In this document: piece by piece, positions 16,544 through 25,300 of the stretch
How positions within the stretch are numbered: the stretch's first letter is position 1
How the letters are laid out: each line of letters starts with the position of its first letter
The notes under the pieces: model-generated
What the model was told of the DNA's origin: nothing
Seen by the model: only the letters and a program-made list of their open reading frames with translations
Database searches by the model: none
Program-made: the position numbers and the translations under genes
NCBI GenBank assembly: GCA_007751475.1
Contig: CP036434.1
Location: forward strand, 2,356,001-2,420,000
DNA: 64,000 bases
Source of the DNA: Saltatorellus ferox
GTDB taxonomy: Bacteria; Planctomycetota; UBA1135; GCA-002686595
Reading direction: 5' to 3'

Positions 16544-17695
16544 GTGCCCCAGCTGCAGACGCCAGCTGCCTCGACGCTCCATGCTGCCAGCGGCGACTTG
16601 AAGATCCATCTCTACATCCTGCGCCAGCTGCTGGTGGCCTTCGTGTTCGCGATCGCGGCGCTGCTCTTCATTGCGCTGCCGGGGATCGCCGTCAACACGG
16701 TTCACAAGCTGCCGAACGTCGACGCGGGGATTCTCCTGCGCTTCCTGCCGCTCATCCTGCAGTCGCTGGCGCCGTACGTGCTGCCGCTCTGCTTCATGCT
16801 CAGCACGGTGGCGGTCTTCGGTCGGCTCGCCGCCGACAACGAGTGGGTCGCCATTCACATGGCGGGCATCCACCCGCTCAAAACGCTCTTCATGCCGTTC
16901 GTTCTGGCGACGGCCCTGGGAGGTGCGACGTACTGGATGGTCTCCAACGAGCTTCCTCAGCTCAAGAAGCGCCAGACGCAGTTCATGGTCGAGGCCACGG
17001 CCTCGGTGATCAAGAACCTGCAGCCGGGGAAGACGAGCCTCCAGATCGGCGACTTCATGCTGATGGCGGAGTTTCGGGATTCCCGAACCGGCATCTTCGA
17101 GGGCGTCTACCTGAGGATCCCCGAGACGGGCGATGAAGGAGAGGGGCAGTGGGATGTCTTCGCGAGGCTCGTGGATATCCAGATCGAAGAGCGGAAAGGC
17201 GCGAAGTTCCTCCTCATCGACATGGAGGACATCCAGGTCTACGACCCGGAAACAGGAGACTTCAAGCAGCGGGACAAGTTCCAGAGCACGGTCAACATCG
17301 GGGAGAGGATCGACAAGAAGAAGAATCGGACGTACACGCGGGCGAAGTACCTCGTTTCCTCCGAGGTCCGGGAGAGGATCGCGAGCGGAGAATTGGATCC
17401 GAAACAGGAGCGCGAGTACCGGTTCATGCTCCACTATCGCATGTCGATGTTCGCGATCTTCTACCTCTTCCTCGGGCTCGGTGCTGCGACGGGTCTCCTG
17501 ATGCGTAGGGGAACTCAGCTCGGTGCGCTGGCCGTCGCAGCGGGCTACGGCATCGTGTACTACGTGTTCAGCATGCGCCTTGGACAGCAGATTGGCCTCG
17601 GCGGCACCTTTCCGCCCGGCGTCGGAGCATGGGCCGCCACCGTGCTTGGCGGTGGCGTGGCGATGATTCTCTTGAAGAAGGCGATGCGCCGATGA
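16544..17695 (+). CDS. lptF: LptF/LptG family permease of the LPS transport machine (first of pair)
   Basis: 383 residues from GTG 16544; a TTG near 16598 is an alternative. YjgP/YjgQ family layout: helices at the N-terminus (LYILRQLLVAFVFAIAALLFIALPG and a second and third through LPLCFMLSTVAVFGRLAADNE), a periplasmic beta-jellyroll in the middle (about 140-285), and three C-terminal helices including FAIFYLFLGLGAATGLLM. With LptG it makes the transmembrane part of the ATP-driven LptB2FG transporter that extracts LPS from the inner membrane. Its stop overlaps the next start (ATGA). The lptF/lptG naming within the pair is by order only. Confidence 0.87.
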   Translation: MPQLQTPAASTLHAASGDLKIHLYILRQLLVAFVFAIAALLFIALPGIAVNTVHKLPNVDAGILLRFLPLILQSLAPYVLPLCFMLSTVAVFGRLAADNEWVAIHMAGIHPLKTLFMPFVLATALGGATYWMVSNELPQLKKRQTQFMVEATASVIKNLQPGKTSLQIGDFMLMAEFRDSRTGIFEGVYLRIPETGDEGEGQWDVFARLVDIQIEERKGAKFLLIDMEDIQVYDPETGDFKQRDKFQSTVNIGERIDKKKNRTYTRAKYLVSSEVRERIASGELDPKQEREYRFMLHYRMSMFAIFYLFLGLGAATGLLMRRGTQLGALAVAAGYGIVYYVFSMRLGQQIGLGGTFPPGVGAWAATVLGGGVAMILLKKAMRR

Positions 17696-19011
17696 GCGAG
17701 GACAGTTCCGAGAGCGACCCCGAGGCGAGCGGCGCAGCGAAGGCGCCGAAGCCTGCGCGGGACCCCGCGGCGACCACGACCTGGGTCCGCCCGCGTCGGC
17801 CGAAGTCGTCCGCGACCCGGGAGATGTCGGCTCGTGAGCTGGCAGCCCGCGCCGTGGAGGCGCGCAGGCCATCGATCCTCCGCCGCAGGCTGCCCTTCAT
17901 GGGCCGGCTCGATCGATACGTGCTGAACCACTTCGTCCAGTCGTACCTGACCGCGATGCTGCTCATGACGGGGCTCTTCATGGTCATCGACATGGCGTCG
18001 AACCTGGACAACTACCTGGAGCCTTGGCCCGACGGTACGACCGTGCCGGCGTCGATCCTTCTGCGCTTCTACATCCTGAACCTGCCCTATCTGTTCCTGC
18101 AGGTCGCGCCGTTCGTGACGCTGATCGCCGGGATGTTCACGGTCTCGAAGCTTCTGAAGGCACGCGAGGTGACGGCGGTGCTGAGCGCCGGGGTGAGCGC
18201 GCGGCGCATGCTGCTCCCCGTGTTCTTCTCCGGGCTGATGCTCGCTCTGGGCATGTTTGCCCTGCGCGAGTTCGTGGGCATGGGAGTGGCGTCGGAGCGT
18301 GACTCCCTGCGCGATGTGCTGGAGGAGAAGCGCCTGGAGCCCGAGTACGAGAACCTCGCGGTGATCGAGGAGTCGGGGAGCGTCGTGATCCTCGACCGCT
18401 TCTACCCCAAGCCGGTGGACGGTAGCCCTCCGCGCGTGGAGGGTCTCGTGGCCATCCTCCGCACGGACGCTGACTACGGCGTGGCGAAGTACAACCGAAT
18501 CGACGCGGAGACGGCCGTCTACGAGGACCGCCACTGGAACCTCACGGGCGGTCGCCGAACCAGGATCGACCCCGAGGATCAGTCGAACCTGCGCCGTCAG
18601 GACAAGGTGAATACCCTCGACGGCTACGAGTTCACGCCCGAACTCGCCATGACCTTCAAGCGCGCAAAGGACGCGCCGCTGGAGCTGACCTTCTCCGAAG
18701 TGCAGTCCTTGATGGAGCGGGATCCGGCGGATACGTCGTATCAGACGCTCTGGCACTACCACCTGACGTTCCCCCTGGCGAACGTCATCCTGCTGCTCGT
18801 CGGGATCCCGCTCATGTTCACCTACGAGCGGGGCCGCGGCTCCGAGCGGATGGCGATCGGCGGGTTGCTCTGCATCTTCTACTACGCCGCGGACTTCGTG
18901 TTCCGGACCCTCGGCATCAAGGGCCAGCTCTCGCCGCTCCTGTCCGCGTGGATTCCGGTCCTGATCTTCGGGGCGATCGGCGTGATGCTGTATGACTCCC
19001 TGAAGAGCTGA
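17692..19011 (+). CDS. lptG: LptF/LptG family permease (second of pair)
   Basis: 439 residues from ATG 17692, which overlaps the TGA of the first permease. A soluble Ser/Ala/Pro/Arg-rich cytoplasmic extension of ~65 residues precedes LDRYVLNHFVQSYLTAMLLMTGLFMVIDM, the canonical first helix. The family signature VTLIAGMFTVSKLLKAREVTAVLSAGVSARRM lies at about residues 140-175. A periplasmic domain and three final helices (LTFPLANVILLLVGIPLMFTY and others) complete it. The N-terminal extension is longer than in proteobacterial LptG. No lptB or lptC is adjacent, as is usual when the ATPase gene lies elsewhere. Confidence 0.88.
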   Translation: MSEDSSESDPEASGAAKAPKPARDPAATTTWVRPRRPKSSATREMSARELAARAVEARRPSILRRRLPFMGRLDRYVLNHFVQSYLTAMLLMTGLFMVIDMASNLDNYLEPWPDGTTVPASILLRFYILNLPYLFLQVAPFVTLIAGMFTVSKLLKAREVTAVLSAGVSARRMLLPVFFSGLMLALGMFALREFVGMGVASERDSLRDVLEEKRLEPEYENLAVIEESGSVVILDRFYPKPVDGSPPRVEGLVAILRTDADYGVAKYNRIDAETAVYEDRHWNLTGGRRTRIDPEDQSNLRRQDKVNTLDGYEFTPELAMTFKRAKDAPLELTFSEVQSLMERDPADTSYQTLWHYHLTFPLANVILLLVGIPLMFTYERGRGSERMAIGGLLCIFYYAADFVFRTLGIKGQLSPLLSAWIPVLIFGAIGVMLYDSLKS

Positions 19012-19174
19012 CGGGTGGACCCGGCGAGAACGATGCCGCAGGAACGCTGCCACGGGATCGCTGCTAAGGGGAGGCTGCGACAAGCCGCCAGGACCCTCCA
19101 AACAGGGAAGAAATCAGCCCCGGATTCGTATGCTCGGCCTCCCCGGGCCACTTCCTGTTCCGATTCGGATAGCC

Positions 19175-20482
19175 ATGACCACTGATCGATACGCACCATT
19201 TCAGCCTAAGTTCCTCGGCGGTAAAGCTTTGCGCCTGAAGCGCTCCGCCGCCATCGGCGCGGGGCTGGCGGCGCTCGCTCTGCTCCAGGGCTGCGCCTCA
19301 GGGCCGAGCGGCTTCCAGAAGCGTATCGACAAGATCGAGCGCCTGACGCGCGAGCGAGCCTACATCGAGGCCGCCGAGGCCAGCGTCGATCTGATCGAGG
19401 ATACGCCCACCCGGTCCGCCCGCTACGAGACGGCGCTGGAGGCCCAGCGCGCCGTCTCGCTGGCGTCCCAGCTCGATCGCGCGCGCGACCTGACGCTCAA
19501 GGGAAAGGACGTCGACGCCCTGGACCTCCTGTCGAGGCTTCGCGCGGAGTACCCGAACACCAGCCAGGTCGTGGCCTGGCAGGAGCGGACGCGTCGCAAG
19601 CTCGCCGACAAGTGGTTCGGTGTCGCCCGCGAGGCGCTGGCGAACGAGACTTTCGATGCGGCCCGGGCGGCTTACCGGCGCGTCCTGGAGTACGATCCGA
19701 ATCACCCGGTGGCGGGGCTGTCGCTGGAGGATTTGAAGCGACTCGAGCAGTACCGCGCGGAACTCGCGGACGATTACTACAACAGCGGAGTTCGCGGTGT
19801 GGTGGAGCAGCGCTTGAGCGAGGCCCGCACGAGCTTCGCCAAGGGCCTCAAGTACGACCAGGAGAACGTGAAGGCCAAGCGCCGCATCAGCGAGGTGGAC
19901 CGTGAGCGGTCGATCGCGCGGGTCGCGTCGGCGGAGAAGCTCGTGAAGGAGAAGCACTACGCGGCGGCCGCCCAGGAGTACCAGACGGCGGCTCTCTTGA
20001 ATCCCGAGTCCGAGGAGATCCAGCAGCAGGTGGAAGCCCTCGAGGCAGAAGCCCGCGCCTTCGAGCTCAAGAGCGAGGCCGAGTTCCAGGTGCTGCGCGG
20101 CGAGATCGACCGCGCGGAAGAGCTCCTGAAGGAGGGGGCCGCCATGACGAAGCTCCAGACGGCGGATTTCGAGAAGGCGATTGCCGGGATCGACGGAGCG
20201 CGGATCGAGAAGCGCTACCAGAGCGCCCTCGACCTGGAGCACGACTTCCGCTTCCCCGAGGCGATCGAAGCCTACAAGGGCCTCCTGGAGTCCCGTGACT
20301 TCTACAAGGACACCCGTGCTCGCATCGATGCGCTGGAGGGCTACGTGGCATCGGCGGAGCGCCTGTACGCAGAGGCAGCGGCCGCGACGAACGACGAGGC
20401 CAAGCTGGAACTGCTCCAGCAGATCGATCTCTTCTGGCCCGAGTACAAGGACGTGGCGGACAAGATCCGCGCGCTGAAGTAG
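19175..20482 (+). CDS. TPR-repeat lipoprotein
   Basis: 435 residues from ATG 19175. An n-region with KRSAAIGAG leads into LAALALLQGCAS, a lipobox with the modified Cys at about residue 42. The mature protein is a long, highly charged helical solenoid of TPR-like repeats. Motifs include AREALANETFDAARAAYRRVLEYDPNHP and VRGVVEQRLSEARTSFAKGL with KYDQENVKAK. Such lipoproteins usually act as periplasmic scaffolds in envelope assembly. It lies 160 bases behind lptG on the same strand. No specific partner can be named. Confidence 0.8.
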   Translation: MTTDRYAPFQPKFLGGKALRLKRSAAIGAGLAALALLQGCASGPSGFQKRIDKIERLTRERAYIEAAEASVDLIEDTPTRSARYETALEAQRAVSLASQLDRARDLTLKGKDVDALDLLSRLRAEYPNTSQVVAWQERTRRKLADKWFGVAREALANETFDAARAAYRRVLEYDPNHPVAGLSLEDLKRLEQYRAELADDYYNSGVRGVVEQRLSEARTSFAKGLKYDQENVKAKRRISEVDRERSIARVASAEKLVKEKHYAAAAQEYQTAALLNPESEEIQQQVEALEAEARAFELKSEAEFQVLRGEIDRAEELLKEGAAMTKLQTADFEKAIAGIDGARIEKRYQSALDLEHDFRFPEAIEAYKGLLESRDFYKDTRARIDALEGYVASAERLYAEAAAATNDEAKLELLQQIDLFWPEYKDVADKIRALK

Positions 20483-20505
20483 ACGCCCTGGCGCCTACTT
20501 CAGCG
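20472..20505. terminator. Bidirectional hairpin containing both convergent stop codons
   Basis: CGCTGAAGTAG (20472-20482) pairs perfectly over 11 bp with CTACTTCAGCG (20495-20505) around a 12-base loop. The TAG stop of the TPR lipoprotein is in the left arm and the TAG of pbpC (minus strand) is in the right arm. Both proteins end Leu-Lys. There is no T-run, so any termination would depend on the hairpin alone or on rho. Confidence 0.5.
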
Positions 20506-22312
20506 ACTTCAGCGCGGCCATGAACTCGGCCAGGATCGGCTCGGCGACCTCGGCTCCGACGTAGGCAGGGTCGCCTGCGCCGCTGAACCGCCCGACCCAG
20601 ACGCCAACGCTGAACTCGCCGTTGTGTCCAACGGCCCAGGCGTCGCGGTGGCCCGAGCTCGTCCCCGTCTTCCACATGAAGCCGACGCCGCCGACGTGGC
20701 TGCCGCCGCCGTGGATTCGTGGGGCGCGGTGCTCATCGCTCAGGATGTCGTTCAGTACCTCGCAGGTGGTCTCGGAGATCGCGCGGACAGCCTCCAGAGT
20801 CCCGTCACTCCCGTCGGCCCAGAGCCCCGTGGGCCGGTAGAGACCGCCGCGCGCGAGCGTGGCGTAAGCGTTCACGAGGTCCACGAGCCGCACGCGCGTT
20901 CCGCCCGTCACGAGCGCGAGCCCGGATTCTCGGCGAGCCGACTCCGGCAGCACGACGCCTGCGGCCTCGATGAGCCCCAGGCAGCGATCGAGGCCGGCGA
21001 TCTGGCCCGCGCGCAGGGCCGGAAGGTTCAGGGATCGGCGCAGCGCGTCCGCGACCGTCACCCTGCCCCCGAAGCTGCCGAACGCTCCGTCGAAGTTGGT
21101 CGGGCGCCATCCGTCGAGGTCGAGCGCCGTGTCGTCGAGCAGCGTGTCGGCGTCGATCAGGCCCGCCTCCATCGCCGCAGCGTAGACGAACGGCTTCAGC
21201 GTCGAGCCCGGGCTGCGCCACGCGCGCGCGCCATCGACCTGGCCGTCCAGCGGATCGTTCTGGGCCGCGGATCCGATGTGCGCGACTACCCGGGCGCCCG
21301 CCACGTCGATCGCGAGCAGCGCGATCTCAGTACCCGGAGCCAGCCGCTCGCAATGGGCACGGACGAGACGATCCGCCAGAGTCTGGAGTTCGGGCCGCAG
21401 CGCCGTGGTGCCGCCGCTCGGCCGCTCGCCGAGGCTCCACGCCGCGGCGTGCAGGGTCGCCGGTAGCGGCGGCGCGCCGCTGCGGCCCGGCCAGAGTCGC
21501 TGGGGGACAGGAACCTCGCGCGCGGCGATCGCCTCGTCCTCGGTGATCAGCCCGGCCCTACGCATGGCAGAGAGCACGGCCTCGCGCCGCGCGCGCGCTC
21601 GCTCCGGATGGCGGTCGGGCTGGAGCCGGGAGGGCGCCTGGGGCAGTCCGGCGAGCAGCGCCGCCTCACCCAGGGAGAGATCCGCCGCGGAGCAGCCAAA
21701 CCAGGCTTCGGCTCCCATGGCGGCGCCGACGACGTTGGCGCCGTAGGGGACCGCGTTGAGGTAGCGCTCCAGGATCTCGTCCTTCGAGAGGCGGTCCTCC
21801 ACCTGCAGCGCACGAAACGCCTCGATCGCCTTGCCGCGCAGCGTGCGGGGCGTCCGGTGAGTCATGCCGACGAGCTGCATCGTGAGCGTGCTGGCGCCCT
21901 CGCGCACGCGCAGGGATCGAACGTTCCGCACGGCCGCGCGCGCCACGGCGCGGGCATCGACGCCGCCGTGCTCGCGGAAGCGAACGTCCTCGATCGCGAT
22001 CGTCGCGAGCGGCAGCCATCGACCCATCTCCGAGAGCGGCACTGGGCGGCGCCACTGCTCGTCCTTCGCCACGCGGCGCGCGAACTCGGGGCCGCCCTCC
22101 GCCGCGCTCACGTGGCCGCTCGGCGGTAGCTCCAGCGAAGCGAGGGACAGCGGATAGCGTGCGTCGAGCAGCCGATAGCCCAGCGGCGCCGCCAGCCATG
22201 CGGCGGCGATCGCCAGGCCGCCGCCAGCGGCGGCGCGCACGAGCCACCGGCGGAGCCGACCTCGCCGCGTCGATCCCCCGGACGGCTCCGCACGGACGAT
22301 GCTCTCTTTCAT
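20495..22312 (-). CDS. pbpC: Penicillin-binding protein 1C
   Basis: 605 residues from ATG 22312 (MKESIVRAEP), which overlaps the stop of the alpha-2-macroglobulin gene (ATGA). It has a membrane anchor near residue 30-50. The glycosyltransferase 51 domain has IEDVRFREHGGVD (catalytic Glu, about 107), GASTLTMQLV and DEILERYLNAVPYGANVVG. The transpeptidase has RSPGSTLKPFVYA (SxxK, about 370), RRSLNLPAL (SxN) and MWKTGTSSG (KTG, about 546). It polymerises and cross-links peptidoglycan in the periplasm. It ends about 60 residues after KTG, so the C-terminal BiPBP_C domain of E. coli PbpC (770 residues) is missing. Confidence 0.94.
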   Translation of the reverse strand: MKESIVRAEPSGGSTRRGRLRRWLVRAAAGGGLAIAAAWLAAPLGYRLLDARYPLSLASLELPPSGHVSAAEGGPEFARRVAKDEQWRRPVPLSEMGRWLPLATIAIEDVRFREHGGVDARAVARAAVRNVRSLRVREGASTLTMQLVGMTHRTPRTLRGKAIEAFRALQVEDRLSKDEILERYLNAVPYGANVVGAAMGAEAWFGCSAADLSLGEAALLAGLPQAPSRLQPDRHPERARARREAVLSAMRRAGLITEDEAIAAREVPVPQRLWPGRSGAPPLPATLHAAAWSLGERPSGGTTALRPELQTLADRLVRAHCERLAPGTEIALLAIDVAGARVVAHIGSAAQNDPLDGQVDGARAWRSPGSTLKPFVYAAAMEAGLIDADTLLDDTALDLDGWRPTNFDGAFGSFGGRVTVADALRRSLNLPALRAGQIAGLDRCLGLIEAAGVVLPESARRESGLALVTGGTRVRLVDLVNAYATLARGGLYRPTGLWADGSDGTLEAVRAISETTCEVLNDILSDEHRAPRIHGGGSHVGGVGFMWKTGTSSGHRDAWAVGHNGEFSVGVWVGRFSGAGDPAYVGAEVAEPILAEFMAALKSLK

Positions 22313-25300
22313 TCCGTGACGTGGATCTGGCCGGTGCTTCCACCTACGGACGAGACCTCGGGCGCGTACATGGCCTCTGCCTGCACGGGTCCGTGCTCGA
22401 AGCTGCCCAGCGCGACGGCGCGTGCGGCGTATCGGAACGCGCGGACCTCGGTCCGGGCGGTCGCGTAGAGAAGGACGCGATCGTCCAGGAACTCGACCCG
22501 GTCCTCGCTCCCCGAAGGCGTCGCGCGGAAGTCCGACTCCTTCTGCTGCTTCGCTGCGTGCCACGGGAACTCCGTGAGCAGCTTCGGCGTCTCGATCTCG
22601 AGGCCGCCAGGGAGCGGATCGACCATCGCGACGTCCCTGACGTCGCTCCGGCCATCGGTCGCGAGCGTCAGTTCGACGAAGACGAGGTCCCCGTGGCGGA
22701 CGTTCCTGGAGTCGAGTTCGAGCCCTTGCCCGTCGAACAGGCGACGCCTGCAGCGGAGCCCGCGGTCCGCGCCCGGGGCGCTGGCCGAGCATTGGCCCGT
22801 CGCGCTCAAGCGGAGGAACACCGGGCCGCTTCCGGTGACGTCGAAGTCGAGCGCGCTGACGCCGGCGGGGATCGCGACCAGCGACTCCGCGTCCGAGGTC
22901 ACCTCGACCACGTCGAGGCCGCTCGTCCCTTCTGGAGTCGAGAGCCTGGCGGCCAGCTGCCAGTCCGCCTGACCGGCGTCGAACACCTGCGCATGCCTGG
23001 CGAGCGCCGCCAGCGCCGCGGCGTTGTCGACGGTGTTGCGCCAGCGTCCGCTCGACCCGGATCGTTCGGCCTCCAGCAGGGCCACGCGCTCGTGGACGCC
23101 CCGGTGATAGGGATCGATCGACAGCAGGACGCGGAGCTCCAGCGCGACCGTTCGAACGAGCGAGTCGAGGTACGCGAAGGAGTCCGCCGTTACGGGCTCC
23201 GCCTCCTCGGAACGTGATTCGATCAGGGCCAGCGCTCGGCGTTTCTCTCCCGCGAGGCCGAGCGCCGCCGCGAGGTACGCGCGCCCGGCGCGCCCCAGCG
23301 ACGCCTGTTGCTCCTCCAGCCTTCGCATCCAGCCCGCGTGCATCGTCCCGAGCGCGGCCGCAGCATGCACGAGGCGCGCGCGCTCTGCTGCGCTCTTCGT
23401 GGATCGTAGCTCGGCGTCGAGGTACCCTGCGAGCCGTTCCGTCAGGCGCGCCGGCACCTCGAACCCGAGGTCCCTGGCGGCCGCGATCACGTCGGCCACA
23501 TGGAGGGTCGCCCAGTCGGAGGACGAGCGGCTTCCGGGCCAGTAGCCGATGCCGCCGTCCATGACCTGCATCGATGCCAGTCGCAGGAATCCGCGCGTGA
23601 CCCGATCGGCCGTCTCGGTGCGCGCATGGCTTTCGTCGTCGCTCTTGGCCCGCAGCGCGTGGAGTGAGAGCGCCGCGAAGATGCGGCTGGCCGTTTGCTC
23701 GGCGCAGCCGTGGGGGTACTCGGAGAGGTAGGCGCCCGCCGGGTGGAGCGAAAGGCCCGCGGACGAGGAGACGCGCAGCTCGCAGTTCCCCCGCTCGCCA
23801 GCGCTGATTCCAAGGCGCTCGGCGAGGTCCAGCGAGAGCCCGCGCCCTTCACTCGCGTCGAGGCTCACGCCGGAAGAGTACGTCACGAACGGCCGGCCGC
23901 TGCGGACCGGGAGATCGATCGCCACGCGCTCATGGGCCGCGCGGCCGTCCGCGAACTGGCCTTCCAGCCAGGCCGCACCCTCGATGCGCCCGCTGCGCGT
24001 CGCCTCGATCGAGAACCAGGCGACGTGCCGTTCACCGGGCTCCAGCGTGAGCACGCCTTCGTCGGGCCCGTCGATGACCTCGCCCGCGCCGGTCACTTCG
24101 AGCCGGGGTCGAACGCTCGCCGCGGACTCGCCGGTGTTCTCGAACGCCATCTTGACTCGCAGCTGGTCCCCGGGCGCCGCGAAGCGCGGGAGGCCGAGGG
24201 CGATCGGAATCTCGCCCGCGACCGTGGTCGCCTCCTGCCAGGATCCGTAGCGATCCCCGTCCACGACGACGGCCATCCACGTCAGCTCTCCGGTGAAGTC
24301 CGGCACGCGCAGCGTGGTGGTCATTCGCCCGTCGTCCCCGAGCCGCACCGCCTCGTTCCACACGATCGCGGGGGTCACGCGGACGGCTTCGGGGGCGCGG
24401 CGGCGAGCCTCGTGGGCCAGCCCGGAGTCACCGCCGATGCGCGAGATCGAAGCGGGCAGCTCCACGTCGGGGAGCAGCGTCGACCACGTATCCGTGGCGC
24501 TGCCCCGGAACGCGCGCGCACCCAGGAAGTGCTCCAGCGGATCGGGCGTTCGGTGCCCGCCCGCGAGGCGCAGGCCTTCGTCCACTGCCCAGAGATGGAC
24601 GGCGGCGCGGGGTGAGGTCGGAGCCTCGACGGTGACCGTCGCCATTTCGCCCGGGCGCACGCGTTCGGGAGCTGCGATCGAAACGCCGAGCTGATGGTCA
24701 TGGTGGAGCGTCTCGATCCGCGCCCAGCCGTAGGCGCGGTGGGGGCGCCAGGTGTCGGCCTTCGAATTCAAGGGGCGCGTCACCTGGCAGGAAACGACGA
24801 GTCCGCCGCGCACGTCGTCCGCCATCGGGATCTCGATCTCTCCGCGGCCGTTCTCGAGCTGGATCCGCTGCTGCCAGCGCAGACGCCCATCTTCGGCTGT
24901 CACGAGCGCGCTGCCGTCGAAGGGGCTCTCGATGCGGAATCCGACGGAGGAACCAGGCGACACGGCGCGGAACTCGGGCGTCAGGGTGACGCGCTCGCTC
25001 GGCTGCGTGGGCTGGAATCGGTCGGGGTTCTCCGCCGCGTGGAACCCCAGGATCGTGGCGGTCTTCGCGTCCTCGCCGCGTAGCGTCAGCCGGTACTCGC
25101 CCGCTTCGGGGCACGTGAGAGCCGCGCGGAGCACGCCGAACGGATCGGGCTCCAGCGCCAGGCTGGCAACGGCGGTCACTGTCTTTTCGAGGGTCCAGCG
25201 CAGCCCGCCACCGGCCGAGTCGAGCACATAGCGCGATTCGATCCGATCGACGGAGAGATAGAGCACCTCCTCGGCCATCGGCAGGTCGTCGGCGCCCACG

